Assembly (NCBI GenBank): GCA_003326205.1
Contig: LWTK01000074.1
Location: 186,001-250,000, forward strand
Direction of reading: 5' to 3'
Length of the DNA: 64,000 nucleotides
DNA from: Nostoc sp. ATCC 43529
GTDB taxonomy: Bacteria > Cyanobacteriota > Cyanobacteriia > Cyanobacteriales > Nostocaceae
Under the pieces are notes generated by a model. It searched no databases. It saw only the letters and a program-made list of their open reading frames with translations, and had not been told where the DNA came from. Both the position numbers and the translations under genes were made by a program. Positions 1 to 8,973 of the stretch are shown piece by piece. Numbering within the stretch: the stretch's first letter is position 1; every line of letters begins with the position of its first letter.

Positions 1-2
1 TC

Positions 3-1607
3 CCCGCGTCCCCACGTCCCCGTGTCCCCGCGTCCTCTTACTTCATCGGTGCAGCAGATACAGATTATGCTGAGGAGGAGGCTAGGAAGAAGGCAGCACA
101 AGCTTTTGCAGCCGTTCGTCAACAGCTGGGTAAAACTTATTTACCGCTGATTAATGGGGAGTATGTTAATACGTCGCAATTTGTTGATTCTCTCAATCCT
201 TCTAATTTTAGTGAAGTAGTTGGAAAAGTCGGATTAATCAGCGTTGAACAAGCCGAACAGGCGATGCAAGCTGCAAAGGCGGCGTTTCCTGGATGGCGGA
301 AAACACCAGTTCAAGAACGCGCTAAGATTCTGCGAAAAGCGGCTGATTTGATGGAAGAACGCCGCGCTGAACTTTCCGCTTGGATGGTTTTGGAAGTTGG
401 AAAACCAGTTAAGGAAGCTGATGGAGAGGTTTCCGAGGCGATAGATTTTTGTCGCTACTACGCCGATGAAATGGAACGGTTAGATAAAGGTGTGATTTAC
501 GACATACCAGGTGAAACTAATCGTTATATTTACCAGCCACGGGGAATTGCTGTGGTGATTTCGCCTTGGAATTTTCCCCTGGCGATCGCTTGTGGGATGA
601 CAGTTGCAGCCTTAGTCTCTGGTAATTGTACTCTCCTCAAACCTGCGGAAACGTCTTCTGTAATTGCCGCCAAACTCACAGAAATCTTGATAGATGCTGG
701 GTTTCCTAAAGGTGTATTTCAATACGTACCTGGTAAGGGTTCCCAAGTCGGCGCTTATTTGGTAAATCATCCAGATACGCATGTGATTGCTTTTACTGGA
801 TCTCAAGAAGTAGGTTGTCGAATTTACGCAGATGCAGCAACGTTAAAACCTGGGCAAAAGCACATGAAGCGAGTAATTGCTGAAATGGGAGGCAAAAATG
901 CAATTATTGTTGATGAAAGTGCTGATTTAGACCAAGCAGTTGTCGGGGTAGTGCAGTCAGCATTTGGTTACAGCGGCCAAAAATGTTCTGCTTGTTCGCG
1001 GGTAGTTGTGCTGGAACCGATTTATGATGTCTTTGTGCAACGATTGGTGGAAGCCACAAAATCTCTGAACATTGGGGAAGCAGAGTTACCTAGTACCCAA
1101 GTCGGCCCGGTAATTGATGCCAATGCCCGCGATCGCATCCGCGAGTATATTGAAAAAGGTAAGGCAGAAGCACAATTAGCCTTGGAGTTACCAGCACCAG
1201 AACACGGATATTTTATCGGCCCTGTAATTTTTAGTGAAGTATCGCCCAATGCGGTAATTTCCCAACAAGAAATTTTTGGCCCTGTGCTAGCGGTAATTCG
1301 GGCCAAAGATTTCCAAGAAGCCTTAGCAGTAGCCAATGGAACTAACTACGCCTTGACTGGAGGACTTTATTCTCGAACACCTTCCCACATTCAACAAGCA
1401 CAGACAGAATTTGAAGTGGGGAATTTGTACATCAACCGCACTATCACAGGTGCTATAGTTGCACGGCAGCCCTTTGGCGGATTCAAACTTTCTGGAGTGG
1501 GTTCTAAAGCTGGCGGCCCTGATTATTTATTGCAATTCCTGGAACCACGCGCAGTCACAGAAAATATTCAGCGCCAAGGTTTTGCACCAATTGACGGAGT
1601 TGATTAA
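3..1607 (+). CDS. putA: PutA-type L-glutamate gamma-semialdehyde (P5C) dehydrogenase domain, 5' truncated by window edge
   Basis: This is the 3' part of a proline-catabolism enzyme. The domain seen oxidises glutamate semialdehyde (P5C) to glutamate with NAD. The frame is open from the first bases of the window, so the ATG at 264 is internal. The piece from about 45 onward (FIGAADTDYAEEE...) continues smoothly into the aldehyde dehydrogenase fold. The catalytic cysteine lies in GQKCSAC (codon 984-986) and the general-base glutamate in IAEMGGKN (882-884). The C-terminal fold is complete, with PFGGFKLSG near the end. In cyanobacteria this domain is normally fused behind a proline dehydrogenase domain, which would lie to the left of the window. 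The first 12 or so codons are an in-frame GC-rich repeat (Pro/Arg/Ser-rich) at the expected inter-domain linker. A strong terminator follows the stop. Function is firm; the fusion is inferred. Confidence 0.88.
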   Translation, partial: PASPRPRVPASSYFIGAADTDYAEEEARKKAAQAFAAVRQQLGKTYLPLINGEYVNTSQFVDSLNPSNFSEVVGKVGLISVEQAEQAMQAAKAAFPGWRKTPVQERAKILRKAADLMEERRAELSAWMVLEVGKPVKEADGEVSEAIDFCRYYADEMERLDKGVIYDIPGETNRYIYQPRGIAVVISPWNFPLAIACGMTVAALVSGNCTLLKPAETSSVIAAKLTEILIDAGFPKGVFQYVPGKGSQVGAYLVNHPDTHVIAFTGSQEVGCRIYADAATLKPGQKHMKRVIAEMGGKNAIIVDESADLDQAVVGVVQSAFGYSGQKCSACSRVVVLEPIYDVFVQRLVEATKSLNIGEAELPSTQVGPVIDANARDRIREYIEKGKAEAQLALELPAPEHGYFIGPVIFSEVSPNAVISQQEIFGPVLAVIRAKDFQEALAVANGTNYALTGGLYSRTPSHIQQAQTEFEVGNLYINRTITGAIVARQPFGGFKLSGVGSKAGGPDYLLQFLEPRAVTENIQRQGFAPIDGVD

Positions 1608-1618
1608 AGTATAAAATT

Positions 1619-1642
1619 AGGTGGGGAAAACCCACCTTTTTT
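1619..1642 (+). terminator. Rho-independent terminator of putA
   Basis: A perfect stem, AGGTGGG paired with CCCACCT around a GAAAA loop, is followed by a T run. It begins about 12 bases after the putA stop and precedes the acetyltransferase gene, so the two genes are probably separate units. Confidence 0.85.
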
Positions 1643-1667
1643 ATATTCTAGAACTAGAGAAACTTGG

Positions 1668-2111
1668 ATGAGTAATTTAGTTATAAAAGTTGCTAAAATA
1701 CCTGAGGAATTTCCAGCGATCGCTGCAATTAGAAAATCAGTTTTTCAGGAAGAACAAGGGGTAGATCCTGCTTTAGAGTTTGATGGCAAAGATGAGATAT
1801 CTGACCATTTGATAGCTTATTTAAATGACAAAGCTTTAGGTACTACCAGAATTAGATATTTAGATGATCAAACTGCCAAAATCGAAAGACTTGCTGTTTT
1901 GTCTACAGCTAGAGGGCAAGGCATCGCGAAAAAAATCATGGAAAATGCACTTTTGTTTATAGGTAGTAAGAATATTCGAGAAGTTGTGATTCATTCTCAA
2001 GAATATGTCAAAGATTTATATCAAAAATTAGGCTTTCTAGAAGAAGGAGAAATATTTGAAGAAGCTGGTATTCCTCATATAAAAATGAGAAAAACTTTAC
2101 ACTTACCATAA
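1668..2111 (+). CDS. GNAT family N-acetyltransferase
   Basis: A 147-residue protein that matches a single GNAT domain. The acetyl-CoA pyrophosphate-binding motif A is visible as LAVLSTARGQGIAKKIM (R/Q-x-x-G-x-G/A form) near residues 75-90, and the later VKDLYQKLGF segment is the usual motif-B tail of the family. Length is typical for a stand-alone GNAT. The substrate cannot be told from sequence; the layout resembles the YjcF/ElaA-like group. It is transcribed alone, after the putA terminator, and converges on the RTX-like gene with a shared hairpin between them. Confidence 0.82.
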   Translation: MSNLVIKVAKIPEEFPAIAAIRKSVFQEEQGVDPALEFDGKDEISDHLIAYLNDKALGTTRIRYLDDQTAKIERLAVLSTARGQGIAKKIMENALLFIGSKNIREVVIHSQEYVKDLYQKLGFLEEGEIFEEAGIPHIKMRKTLHLP

Positions 2112-2143
2112 TTTAAGATTTTTATATCGATTATTTAATAAAT

Positions 2144-2180
2144 AAAATGCAAGATGCCTCTAATAGCATCTCGCATTTTT
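2144..2180. terminator. Bidirectional hairpin terminator between convergent genes
   Basis: An imperfect 13-bp stem, AAATGCAAGATGC with GCATCTCGCATTT, sits between the convergent acetyltransferase and RTX-like genes. A-rich and T-rich flanks on the two sides fit termination in both directions. Confidence 0.75.
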
Positions 2181-2228
2181 CAAATTTGTTATTTTTCTCT
2201 AGCTAGAATAATGAAGCGCTCATCACGA

Positions 2229-4184
2229 TTAAGCAATCACATCAAAATTGTTATTGGTTAGTGACACTCCACCAAATAGTTGGGCAAATTTTACTTGAGT
2301 AAACGCACCGCCACTGCCATCTTGGTCAAAGTACAGCGCACCTGTAGTACCATCATAGATAAATCGCTGAGTGGCGGTTGTTGCAGATGTTCCAAGAGTA
2401 AACTGATTCGCTGAAAGTGAACCTATTGACAACCCGCCACCAAAACCAGCAGCCGATACCTGAATAAACTCGTTAGTTGCGTTGAAGTCATAAATACTAT
2501 CAATGCCATCATTGAAACTATTGAAAACAAAGGTATCAGTACCAGTTCCTCCATAAAGAGTATCATCATTGTTCCCACTGATGAGAATATCATTGCCAGC
2601 GCCACCTTTGAGGGTGTTATTTCCTGAGGCAAAAAACGCAGACAGAATATCATTGCCATTGCCACCATTAAGTAAATTATCCCCTGATGACAAGTCAACG
2701 TACAAGGAATCGCTACCGGCACCACCATCGAGGATGTTATTTCCTGAGGTAGTAAAGCCGAAATCGAAAGCTGGACCATCATTGGAGGCAAAGAGAAAAT
2801 CATCACCATTGCCTCCCAAAAGTAGGTTGTCGCCTGTTGACAAATTAACATTCAAGATGTCGTTACCAGCACCACCGTTGAGGGTATTATTGCCAGAGGT
2901 GGTATAGATAGAGGTAAGGTTTGGGAAATCAAAGTCGAAAACGCCAGTAGCAAAGAGATAATCATTGCCACTGTCACCATTAAGTAGGTTATCGCCTGTT
3001 GATAATCTAGCACTCAAGGTGTCTTCACCAGCACCACCGTTGAGGGTATTATTGCCAGACGAATAGCCAAAGAATTTGAACCCTTGCAAAAAGCTAATTA
3101 ATAATAAGCCAGAGGTGGAGAGAGAATCGTTGCCATCGCCCCCTAAAAGCAGATTATTGCCTGTTAAATCGGATTCATCCAATAGAACATCGTCACCTCT
3201 ACCACCAATGAGAGTATCACTGCCTGCACCACCCCTCAAAAGGTCGTTGCCACTCTTGCCATCGATTTTGTCATTACCCCCTTGAGCATTGATGACATCA
3301 TCTGAGTTGTCAAAGCCTTTGACATTGTTGTTTAAGTCGTTCAGGAAAGTGACTGTGTTCTTTCTGAAGACCGTGCTTTGGGTAGAGTTGGCATTGAAAA
3401 CATCAAAGCTGTCCTTGATGCTAGTTTGCCCATAAAACAGAATATTGCCAACCTGGGCTAAATTGTCTAGGTTTTCCAGGGCAAAATTTTGCAGAATTAC
3501 TTTTGGCTCCAACGAGTTTGCAAAGGTGATTTCTAAGTTGTTACCATTTTGAGTTAATTGCAGATTTGTCGCAGTTTGCTCAGATTGTGTAAATTGCAAG
3601 GTATCCAAGGAGGCGAGGGTTGGAGGTGATGGGTTTGAGCCTTTACCAATGCCACCGAAATCGGTGATAGTTGTAACAGTGCTTATGAAACCTAGAACAA
3701 ATTTATCCTTGCCGCCGCCACCAGTTAATATTTTATTGTTCCCACTGGCAAAAAAGACATCATCCGATTCACTATAGAAGGTATCGTCACCAGCGCCACC
3801 GTTGAGGGTGTTATTACCCAAAGCGCCAGAGGCAGAGAGAGTATCATTCCCATCGCCTCCAAACAGCACGTTATCCCCTGATGAATAGTCAATATCTAAG
3901 TAATCGTCACCAGCACCACCCTTGAGGGTGTTATTGCCAATCGTACTAGGAAAGAATGAGGAAGAGCCAGAGGCAAGGAGAATATCATTCCCATCGCCTC
4001 CAAACAGCAGGTTATCACCTGATGAAAAGTCAATATCTAAGTAATCGTCACCAGCGCCACCCTTGAGGGTGTTATTACCCTCACCACCAATGAGAGTATC
4101 ATTCCCCGCTTTACCATTAATCGTGTCCGTGTCATCAGTGCCCACTAGGCTATCATTACCTTTGGTTCCAATGATATTTGCCAT
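2229..4184 (-). CDS. RTX-like calcium-binding hemolysin-type repeat protein
   Basis: A 651-residue acidic, Gly/Asp/Asn-rich protein made largely of nonapeptide repeats of the GGxGxDxLx type, which form calcium-binding parallel beta-rolls in the RTX family. Two repeat blocks (about residues 1-170 and 300-560) flank a non-repeat spacer. The C-terminal 80 residues (starting near FVFNSFNDGIDSI and including GALYFDQDGSGG) are the usual end of cyanobacterial hemolysin-type proteins and probably carry the type I secretion signal. There is no N-terminal signal peptide, as expected for type I export. Longer units of about 35-40 residues alternate GGAGDDYLDIDxSSGDN with FGGDGNDxLxASG. No protease or lipase domain is visible, so the role may be surface or matrix; the substrate or activity is unknown. 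No type I secretion genes are adjacent. Confidence 0.85.
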   Translation of the reverse strand: MANIIGTKGNDSLVGTDDTDTINGKAGNDTLIGGEGNNTLKGGAGDDYLDIDFSSGDNLLFGGDGNDILLASGSSSFFPSTIGNNTLKGGAGDDYLDIDYSSGDNVLFGGDGNDTLSASGALGNNTLNGGAGDDTFYSESDDVFFASGNNKILTGGGGKDKFVLGFISTVTTITDFGGIGKGSNPSPPTLASLDTLQFTQSEQTATNLQLTQNGNNLEITFANSLEPKVILQNFALENLDNLAQVGNILFYGQTSIKDSFDVFNANSTQSTVFRKNTVTFLNDLNNNVKGFDNSDDVINAQGGNDKIDGKSGNDLLRGGAGSDTLIGGRGDDVLLDESDLTGNNLLLGGDGNDSLSTSGLLLISFLQGFKFFGYSSGNNTLNGGAGEDTLSARLSTGDNLLNGDSGNDYLFATGVFDFDFPNLTSIYTTSGNNTLNGGAGNDILNVNLSTGDNLLLGGNGDDFLFASNDGPAFDFGFTTSGNNILDGGAGSDSLYVDLSSGDNLLNGGNGNDILSAFFASGNNTLKGGAGNDILISGNNDDTLYGGTGTDTFVFNSFNDGIDSIYDFNATNEFIQVSAAGFGGGLSIGSLSANQFTLGTSATTATQRFIYDGTTGALYFDQDGSGGAFTQVKFAQLFGGVSLTNNNFDVIA

Positions 4185-4931
4185 AAATTTTACCTTCCTG
4201 AATCGATTTTTTCAGTAGCTTGAAGTTCTGAACCTGCTTTTCATGCTGTTTTAAGACACAATGAACTCACTAAGAGTTGACATTTTTTGCAATACTTTCA
4301 AGTCACCCTTCAGGGTTACCAATTTTTCCCAAAGATTCACTCTGTTGACCCGCCTGTGAGTAACACTTATCCAAATATGTAGGACTATCTAAGCCTTAAG
4401 CACTGTCAAATTCTTTAGGGTATGAACTGATGTAAATAGGCAGTTAATACCTTTTTTCAATTATCTTTGATTCAGTAGTTATTGCTAACAAAGTGTCAAT
4501 CAATCAAGCTGGAATGCCTAAAATCCACACTTTATCTTTGATTTGTTGTCAATGCATAAGTCTTACTGTCTTCAAAATACGGGTAAGCGTTCAGGGGAGA
4601 GGGAAAGGAATTTTCATGCTCTCGTTGTGAGCTATATGCCCGTAGGTATTTAGCTTGAAAATAGGGAACATCTAAATAACCTAATAATATTAGGTGCAGA
4701 ATATTACTTAGATGTCTATAGTTAAAAACTCATCTTTGCATATTCTTCACATTTTTCGAGAAAAAATGTATATAAAATTACTAACCTTTTTGTAATCTTT
4801 ATATTTTTATCTTGATTGCAGCAATGTCCCGGTTGGCATATATCTAAAGGATGAAGAACATCAAGAGATCGCTTAATATGATTTTACAATACCTCTTTGG
4901 GACTAAAAATGTAAGTGCGATCGCTCAGCAT
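4185..4931. other. Intergenic region, no gene recognised
   Basis: A 747-bp gap between two minus-strand genes. It is AT-rich and holds the upstream region of the RTX-like gene. I see no tRNA, no strong terminator hairpin and no reading frame with coding character. Confidence 0.6.
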
Positions 4932-7145
4932 TTAAATTGGTGTTTGATCGATCTCAAAATTACTCTCACCCAAATATCGCATTAACATTGACTCTAATTC
5001 AAATACTCGAATTGGTTTGAGAAGATAGTCGTAAGCACCAGTTTGCAGAATAGCATTTTTCTCTTCTGAAAATTCGCCAAAGCCCATCATTATCACCTGC
5101 AAATCTTGTAAAGAAGGCTCTTGTCTAAGAATATTTAAGAAATCCCAGCCACTAGCATCACCTACTAATTGGACATCCAACAAAATTAAATCTGGCTGTA
5201 GCGTTTGCACCTGCTTCAAAAAATCATCGCTGCTATTAATCCATTTGACTTGATAGCCAATTGTCTGGAGATAATCTTGTAGCACAATGCCAGTATTTTG
5301 CTCATCTTCCACAAGCAAAATAGTTTTATTTTGGAGAATGTTTAGAGAAGACGATGGAGATAAACTACAGTTTTCTACCTCATTTTCCTCATCTCCCAGG
5401 TGCAATCGATTTGGTAGAAATAAAGTAAACTCGCTACCTTCTCCTAAAGTAGATGTAACAGTCACATCTCCACCGTGCAAACGCGCTAATTTGCGTGTCA
5501 AAGCCAAACCCAAACCCGTGCCTTCATACTGCCGATTTAACTTACTGTCAAGCTGTTTAAATGGTTCAAATAAAAATTGAAACTGATTTGAGTCAATCCC
5601 AATTCCAGTATCTGAAACTATAAATTTCATTCCTTGCGGTAGTTTTTTGACTAGCAGTGATACCTCACCGGCTGGGGTAAATTTAACAGCATTGGAGAGC
5701 AGATTTAGTAGCATTTGTTTGATGCGCCGTTCATCAGCAATGCAAGTATCTGCTTCGGGATCGATTTCATATGTAAGTTGCAAACCCTTTTCCAAGGCCC
5801 CATCGCGCACTGTCGATATGGCATAGTTACAAATCTCTGACACCGGCAAAGGTAAAAGCAACAATTCTTCTTTACCTGCTTCCACCTTAGACAAGTCCAG
5901 AATATCGTTAATTACCGCCAGTAACTGTTCGCCACTAGTGTATATACAATTGATGTATTCCTTCTGTTTTTCATTGAGAGAGCCAACTATTTCTTGTTGT
6001 AGCAATTGCGACAAGCCCATGATCGCATTTAGAGGCGTTCGCAGTTCGTGGCTCATGGTTGCTAAAAATTCACTTTTTGCTCGACTGGCTGCTTCTGCCG
6101 CTTCTTGGGAAGCACGTAGTTTCAGTTCTGTTTGCTTGCGTTCAGTAATATCCTCAATCATCGCTAGAAAAAACTCAGGTTGGCCATTGCTGCCTGGAAT
6201 GACAGAAACAGAGATATGAGTCCAAACTAAGCTACCATCTTGATGTGGGCAGCGTCTTTCCATTTCAATACGATGTCTATCTGCAAGTTGTTCTTTAACT
6301 TCGGCCTTTGAAGTTTTTTCTAAATCCGTGCGAATTTGCGACACCAATTGTTTGTATATCTCTAAATCGCCTTTTTGTGTGCAAACGTAATTTGTAAAGC
6401 GTTTGCCGTATAACTCTTTTCGGCTATATCCTAAAATCTCGCATAGTGCCACATTAGTATCGACTATCTGCGCTTTCATATCTATAAGTGCAATACCGAT
6501 AGAAGAACGCTCAAAAATTGCCCTAAATCGCGCCTCACTCTGTCGCAGTGCTTCCTGTGCAGCATTTCGCTGCTTTGCTTCCATAGCCAAGGTCACGAAA
6601 TCTGCAATTGAGCCAGCAAAAGTTTCTTCCTCCAGAGTCCATTGACGACCTTCGCCTACGTGTTCGTGGCAGACTACACCTACTAAACGTCCCTCTAGCC
6701 AAATTGGCGCATCCAGCAGAGATGTGATACCAAAAACACAAAGATAAGACTCTGATAATTCTTGAGTTCTGATATCGTTTCTAGCATCATCTACAGCAAT
6801 GCTACGTTCCTCTTCTAAAGCCTGAAAATAGGCGGGATAATTTGTTTTAAAAATCGAGCTACCAAAGCTATGTTCCTTAGTATTGGCATCGTATAAATCG
6901 ATGCATTCCATTTTTGAGCGTTCTTCATTATATAACCACACTCCGACTCGCTCGACACAGAGCGTGCCAGCAGCAGTTTCTGTAATTTCCCTTATGGCCG
7001 CATTGAGATTACCTTGCTCAAATGTTTTGCTCCTTGCCAGTTGCACCAACGTCTGGCTTTGTTTTCGCCGACTATCTTCTCTGATTTGTAAACCCCCTTG
7101 GGCTTGGTTATGCTCTGTGATTTTTCTAGCAGCGACCACTTGCAT
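4932..7145 (-). CDS. Hybrid sensor histidine kinase (GAF-PAS-HisKA-HATPase-REC)
   Basis: A 737-residue soluble signalling protein. Domains in order: GAF (about 35-190), PAS with PAC (about 205-340), HisKA with phospho-acceptor His366 in SHELRTPLNAIMGL, HATPase_c with the N box (LLNLLSNAVKFTP) and G boxes (DTGIGID, GTGLGLAL), and a C-terminal receiver whose phospho-acceptor is Asp657 in LILLDVQL. The receiver keeps the lysine (LLKPIR), but the usual Thr/Ser after beta-4 is replaced (VIMMGFGE), which may alter the phospho-switch. No transmembrane segment is seen. The start is supported by GAGG seven bases upstream of the ATG and an in-frame stop three codons before it. It has no adjacent response-regulator gene. 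The signal sensed is unknown. Confidence 0.88.
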   Translation of the reverse strand: MQVVAARKITEHNQAQGGLQIREDSRRKQSQTLVQLARSKTFEQGNLNAAIREITETAAGTLCVERVGVWLYNEERSKMECIDLYDANTKEHSFGSSIFKTNYPAYFQALEEERSIAVDDARNDIRTQELSESYLCVFGITSLLDAPIWLEGRLVGVVCHEHVGEGRQWTLEEETFAGSIADFVTLAMEAKQRNAAQEALRQSEARFRAIFERSSIGIALIDMKAQIVDTNVALCEILGYSRKELYGKRFTNYVCTQKGDLEIYKQLVSQIRTDLEKTSKAEVKEQLADRHRIEMERRCPHQDGSLVWTHISVSVIPGSNGQPEFFLAMIEDITERKQTELKLRASQEAAEAASRAKSEFLATMSHELRTPLNAIMGLSQLLQQEIVGSLNEKQKEYINCIYTSGEQLLAVINDILDLSKVEAGKEELLLLPLPVSEICNYAISTVRDGALEKGLQLTYEIDPEADTCIADERRIKQMLLNLLSNAVKFTPAGEVSLLVKKLPQGMKFIVSDTGIGIDSNQFQFLFEPFKQLDSKLNRQYEGTGLGLALTRKLARLHGGDVTVTSTLGEGSEFTLFLPNRLHLGDEENEVENCSLSPSSSLNILQNKTILLVEDEQNTGIVLQDYLQTIGYQVKWINSSDDFLKQVQTLQPDLILLDVQLVGDASGWDFLNILRQEPSLQDLQVIMMGFGEFSEEKNAILQTGAYDYLLKPIRVFELESMLMRYLGESNFEIDQTPI

Positions 7146-7613
7146 CAGTTGTCCTCAAGAAGAAATAATTTTGTCTGGCAGTTCTACGGAATGAATAGAA
7201 CCGTCTTTGTATAACTACAATTACTCCATAGGGTTTTTCATAACCGGAAACTATATTTGTTTTAATCAAATTTTGTGATCTTGGAATGACGAGTTCCAAA
7301 CTATAATATGCCAATCAGTTCTGTATCTTTATACCAGTCTTTTTTGCCCCAACGAATCATAATTGGCATCTAAAATGATTTAGCTATCAAGTAGTATAGT
7401 ATTTTTAAAAGTTGGCTTCCACAGCCAATGTAATCATTACATCACTTAATTACCATAATTGGTACTTTGATACCAACCGATACCGCTCCTCAGCTTGGGA
7501 TTCTTGATTTGTTCTGACTACCAGAATACCCTTGAATTCTCCTACAGAAAGATATCTAATGACATAAATTTTGTGACAATGAAGATAATGGTAGCTGTTG
7601 CAAAGGTGGAGCG
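7146..7613. other. Divergent intergenic region, no gene recognised
   Basis: 468 bp between the divergent sensor kinase and cobalamin-binding-like genes. It should hold both promoters. I looked for a cobalamin riboswitch before the plus-strand gene and saw none. Short frames here lack coding character. Confidence 0.55.
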
Positions 7614-8552
7614 ATGATAGATAGTAATGTAAGAATTGTTTCCTTAATTCCCGGCGGAACAGAGATTTTAGCAGCATTAGGATTGCTTAATGCCATTGTA
7701 GGGCGATCGCACGAATGCGATTACCCTCCAGAAATCCAAAATCGCCCCATTTGTACCCAAGCGCGTCTAAACTCTGATGCCTCCAGCAGCCAAATTCACG
7801 ATGAGGTAAACGATTTGCTGCAATCGGCTCTCAGTATTTATAAAATTAAAACAGATGTTTTAGAGCAGTTGCAGCCTACTCACATTCTCACTCAAGACCA
7901 GTGTGATGTCTGTGCTGTCAGCTTACACGAAGTCGAAAAAGCAGTTGCTACAGTCTTTGAGAGCCAACCCCAGATTATTTCTTTACAACCCAATATTCTC
8001 CAAGATATTTGCGCTGATATTGAACGGGTAGGCAATATCTTCGGCGTAGACTCTGTAAAAGTCATAGAAAATTTAGAGGCTCGTGTCAAAATTTGTCAGC
8101 AAAAAATCCAAGGACTTGCTTTAAATGAGCTGCCCAGTGTTGCTTGCATCGAGTGGACTAATCCTTTGATGGTAGCAGCAAATTGGATTCCGGAATTAGT
8201 CAACTTGTCTGGAGGACAATCCCTGTTTAGTGTTGCAGGTCAACCTTCTCCCCACTTACCCTGGGAAACACTAATAGCAAGTAATCCTGATGTAATTGTT
8301 TTTATGCCTTGTGGCTTTGATTTAAATCGCACCCGCCAAGAAGCCCAGCTGTTAACTCAACTTCCAGAATGGCAAAAACTCCACGCCACCAAAACTGGTA
8401 GGGTCTACATCACTGATGGTAATTCTTATTTCAATCGTCCGGGGCCACGACTAGTAGATTCTCTAGAAATTTTGGCAGAAATTTTACATCCAGAAATTTT
8501 TCAATACGGCTACAAAGGAAGTGCTTGGGAAGCTTTATCTGTTGAGAGTTGA
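7614..8552 (+). CDS. Cobalamin-binding-like protein (BtuF/periplasmic-binding-protein fold)
   Basis: A 312-residue protein with the helical-backbone binding fold of the BtuF/FepB group (COG0614). The N-terminal RIVSLIPGGTEILAALG and the later LPWETLIASNPDVIVFMPCGFD segments are characteristic. There is no signal peptide or lipobox, so unlike true BtuF it is predicted to stay in the cytoplasm; such stand-alone cytosolic members are common in cyanobacteria. A cluster DQCDVCAVSLHEVEKA is conserved in this subgroup. No BtuC/BtuD partner is nearby. Binding of a corrinoid is therefore a family-based guess, and the protein may be a scavenging or chaperone-like binder. The stop overlaps the 3' end of the convergent GDT1 gene by 18 bp. 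Confidence 0.72.
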   Translation: MIDSNVRIVSLIPGGTEILAALGLLNAIVGRSHECDYPPEIQNRPICTQARLNSDASSSQIHDEVNDLLQSALSIYKIKTDVLEQLQPTHILTQDQCDVCAVSLHEVEKAVATVFESQPQIISLQPNILQDICADIERVGNIFGVDSVKVIENLEARVKICQQKIQGLALNELPSVACIEWTNPLMVAANWIPELVNLSGGQSLFSVAGQPSPHLPWETLIASNPDVIVFMPCGFDLNRTRQEAQLLTQLPEWQKLHATKTGRVYITDGNSYFNRPGPRLVDSLEILAEILHPEIFQYGYKGSAWEALSVES

Positions 8553-8846
8553 CTGTTGACTGTCAGAGGATGGCTCATTGTTAAATAACAGCAAACGTGC
8601 AGCGAGGAGCGCAAATCCCACAGCAGCGATCGCTTTCATCAAGCGTGTAGGTAATAATTCTGCCACTGCTCCTCCTGCTAATGCTCCCAAAAGGCTTGTC
8701 AATATTAGTGCTGCTGCTGTGCCAAAAAACACAGCACGAGGAGATTGACAACGACCTGTGAGTGCGATCGCTGCTAGCTGACTTTTGTCACCTAATTCTG
8801 ATAAAAAAACTGTAATAAAGCTCAGTCCAAGAAGATGCCAATCCAT
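8535..8846 (-). CDS. Half-size GDT1/TMEM165 (UPF0016) transporter subunit, second of pair
   Basis: A 103-residue membrane protein carrying one copy of the family signature E-x-G-D-K-S/T (SELGDKSQLAA) in the first of three hydrophobic segments. Full-length GDT1/Mnx proteins (about 200 residues) carry two such motifs in tandem; here each lies in a separate gene, the other being at 8966-9403 just upstream. The two halves presumably form a heteromer that exports Mn2+ (or exchanges Ca2+/Mn2+), as known for the family; I recall a heteromeric Mn exporter of this kind being described in Anabaena. The location should be thylakoid or plasma membrane. A tandem repeat separates the halves. The 3' end overlaps the convergent binding-protein gene. 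Confidence 0.85.
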   Translation of the reverse strand: MDWHLLGLSFITVFLSELGDKSQLAAIALTGRCQSPRAVFFGTAAALILTSLLGALAGGAVAELLPTRLMKAIAAVGFALLAARLLLFNNEPSSDSQQSTLNR

Positions 8847-8883
8847 ATTATTAAGGGTGAGATGAGGGAGACAGACAAAGGAA

Positions 8884-8900
8884 GGGGACGCGGGGACGCG
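8884..8900. repeat. GGGGACGC short tandem repeat
   Basis: Two adjacent copies of GGGGACGC sit next to the heptamer array. The same unit, in reverse complement, opens the window inside the putA frame. Confidence 0.75.
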
Positions 8901-8903
8901 GAG

Positions 8904-8973
8904 AAATAACTAATGACTAATGACTAATGACCAATGACCAATGACTAATGACAAATGACAAATGACTAATGAC
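8904..8973. repeat. Heptamer tandem array (WAATGAC), 10 copies
   Basis: Ten consecutive 7-bp units (TAATGAC, CAATGAC, AAATGAC variants) lie between the two GDT1 half-genes and run into the 3' end of the upstream one, whose TAG stop (8966-8968) lies within the array. This is the STRR type of repeat typical of heterocystous cyanobacteria. Confidence 0.9.

Noticed and set aside
2423..2907. Long frames on both strands within the RTX-like gene
   Set aside because: They follow from the repeat structure and contain the same periodic DNA; the Gly/Asp reading is the only one with family motifs.
7146..7613. Cobalamin riboswitch before the cobalamin-binding-like gene
   Set aside because: No B12-box sequence or matching helices could be seen in the leader.
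8904..8973. Possible CRISPR array
   Set aside because: The 7-bp units are contiguous with no spacers; no cas genes are present. The same applies to 50062-50152.
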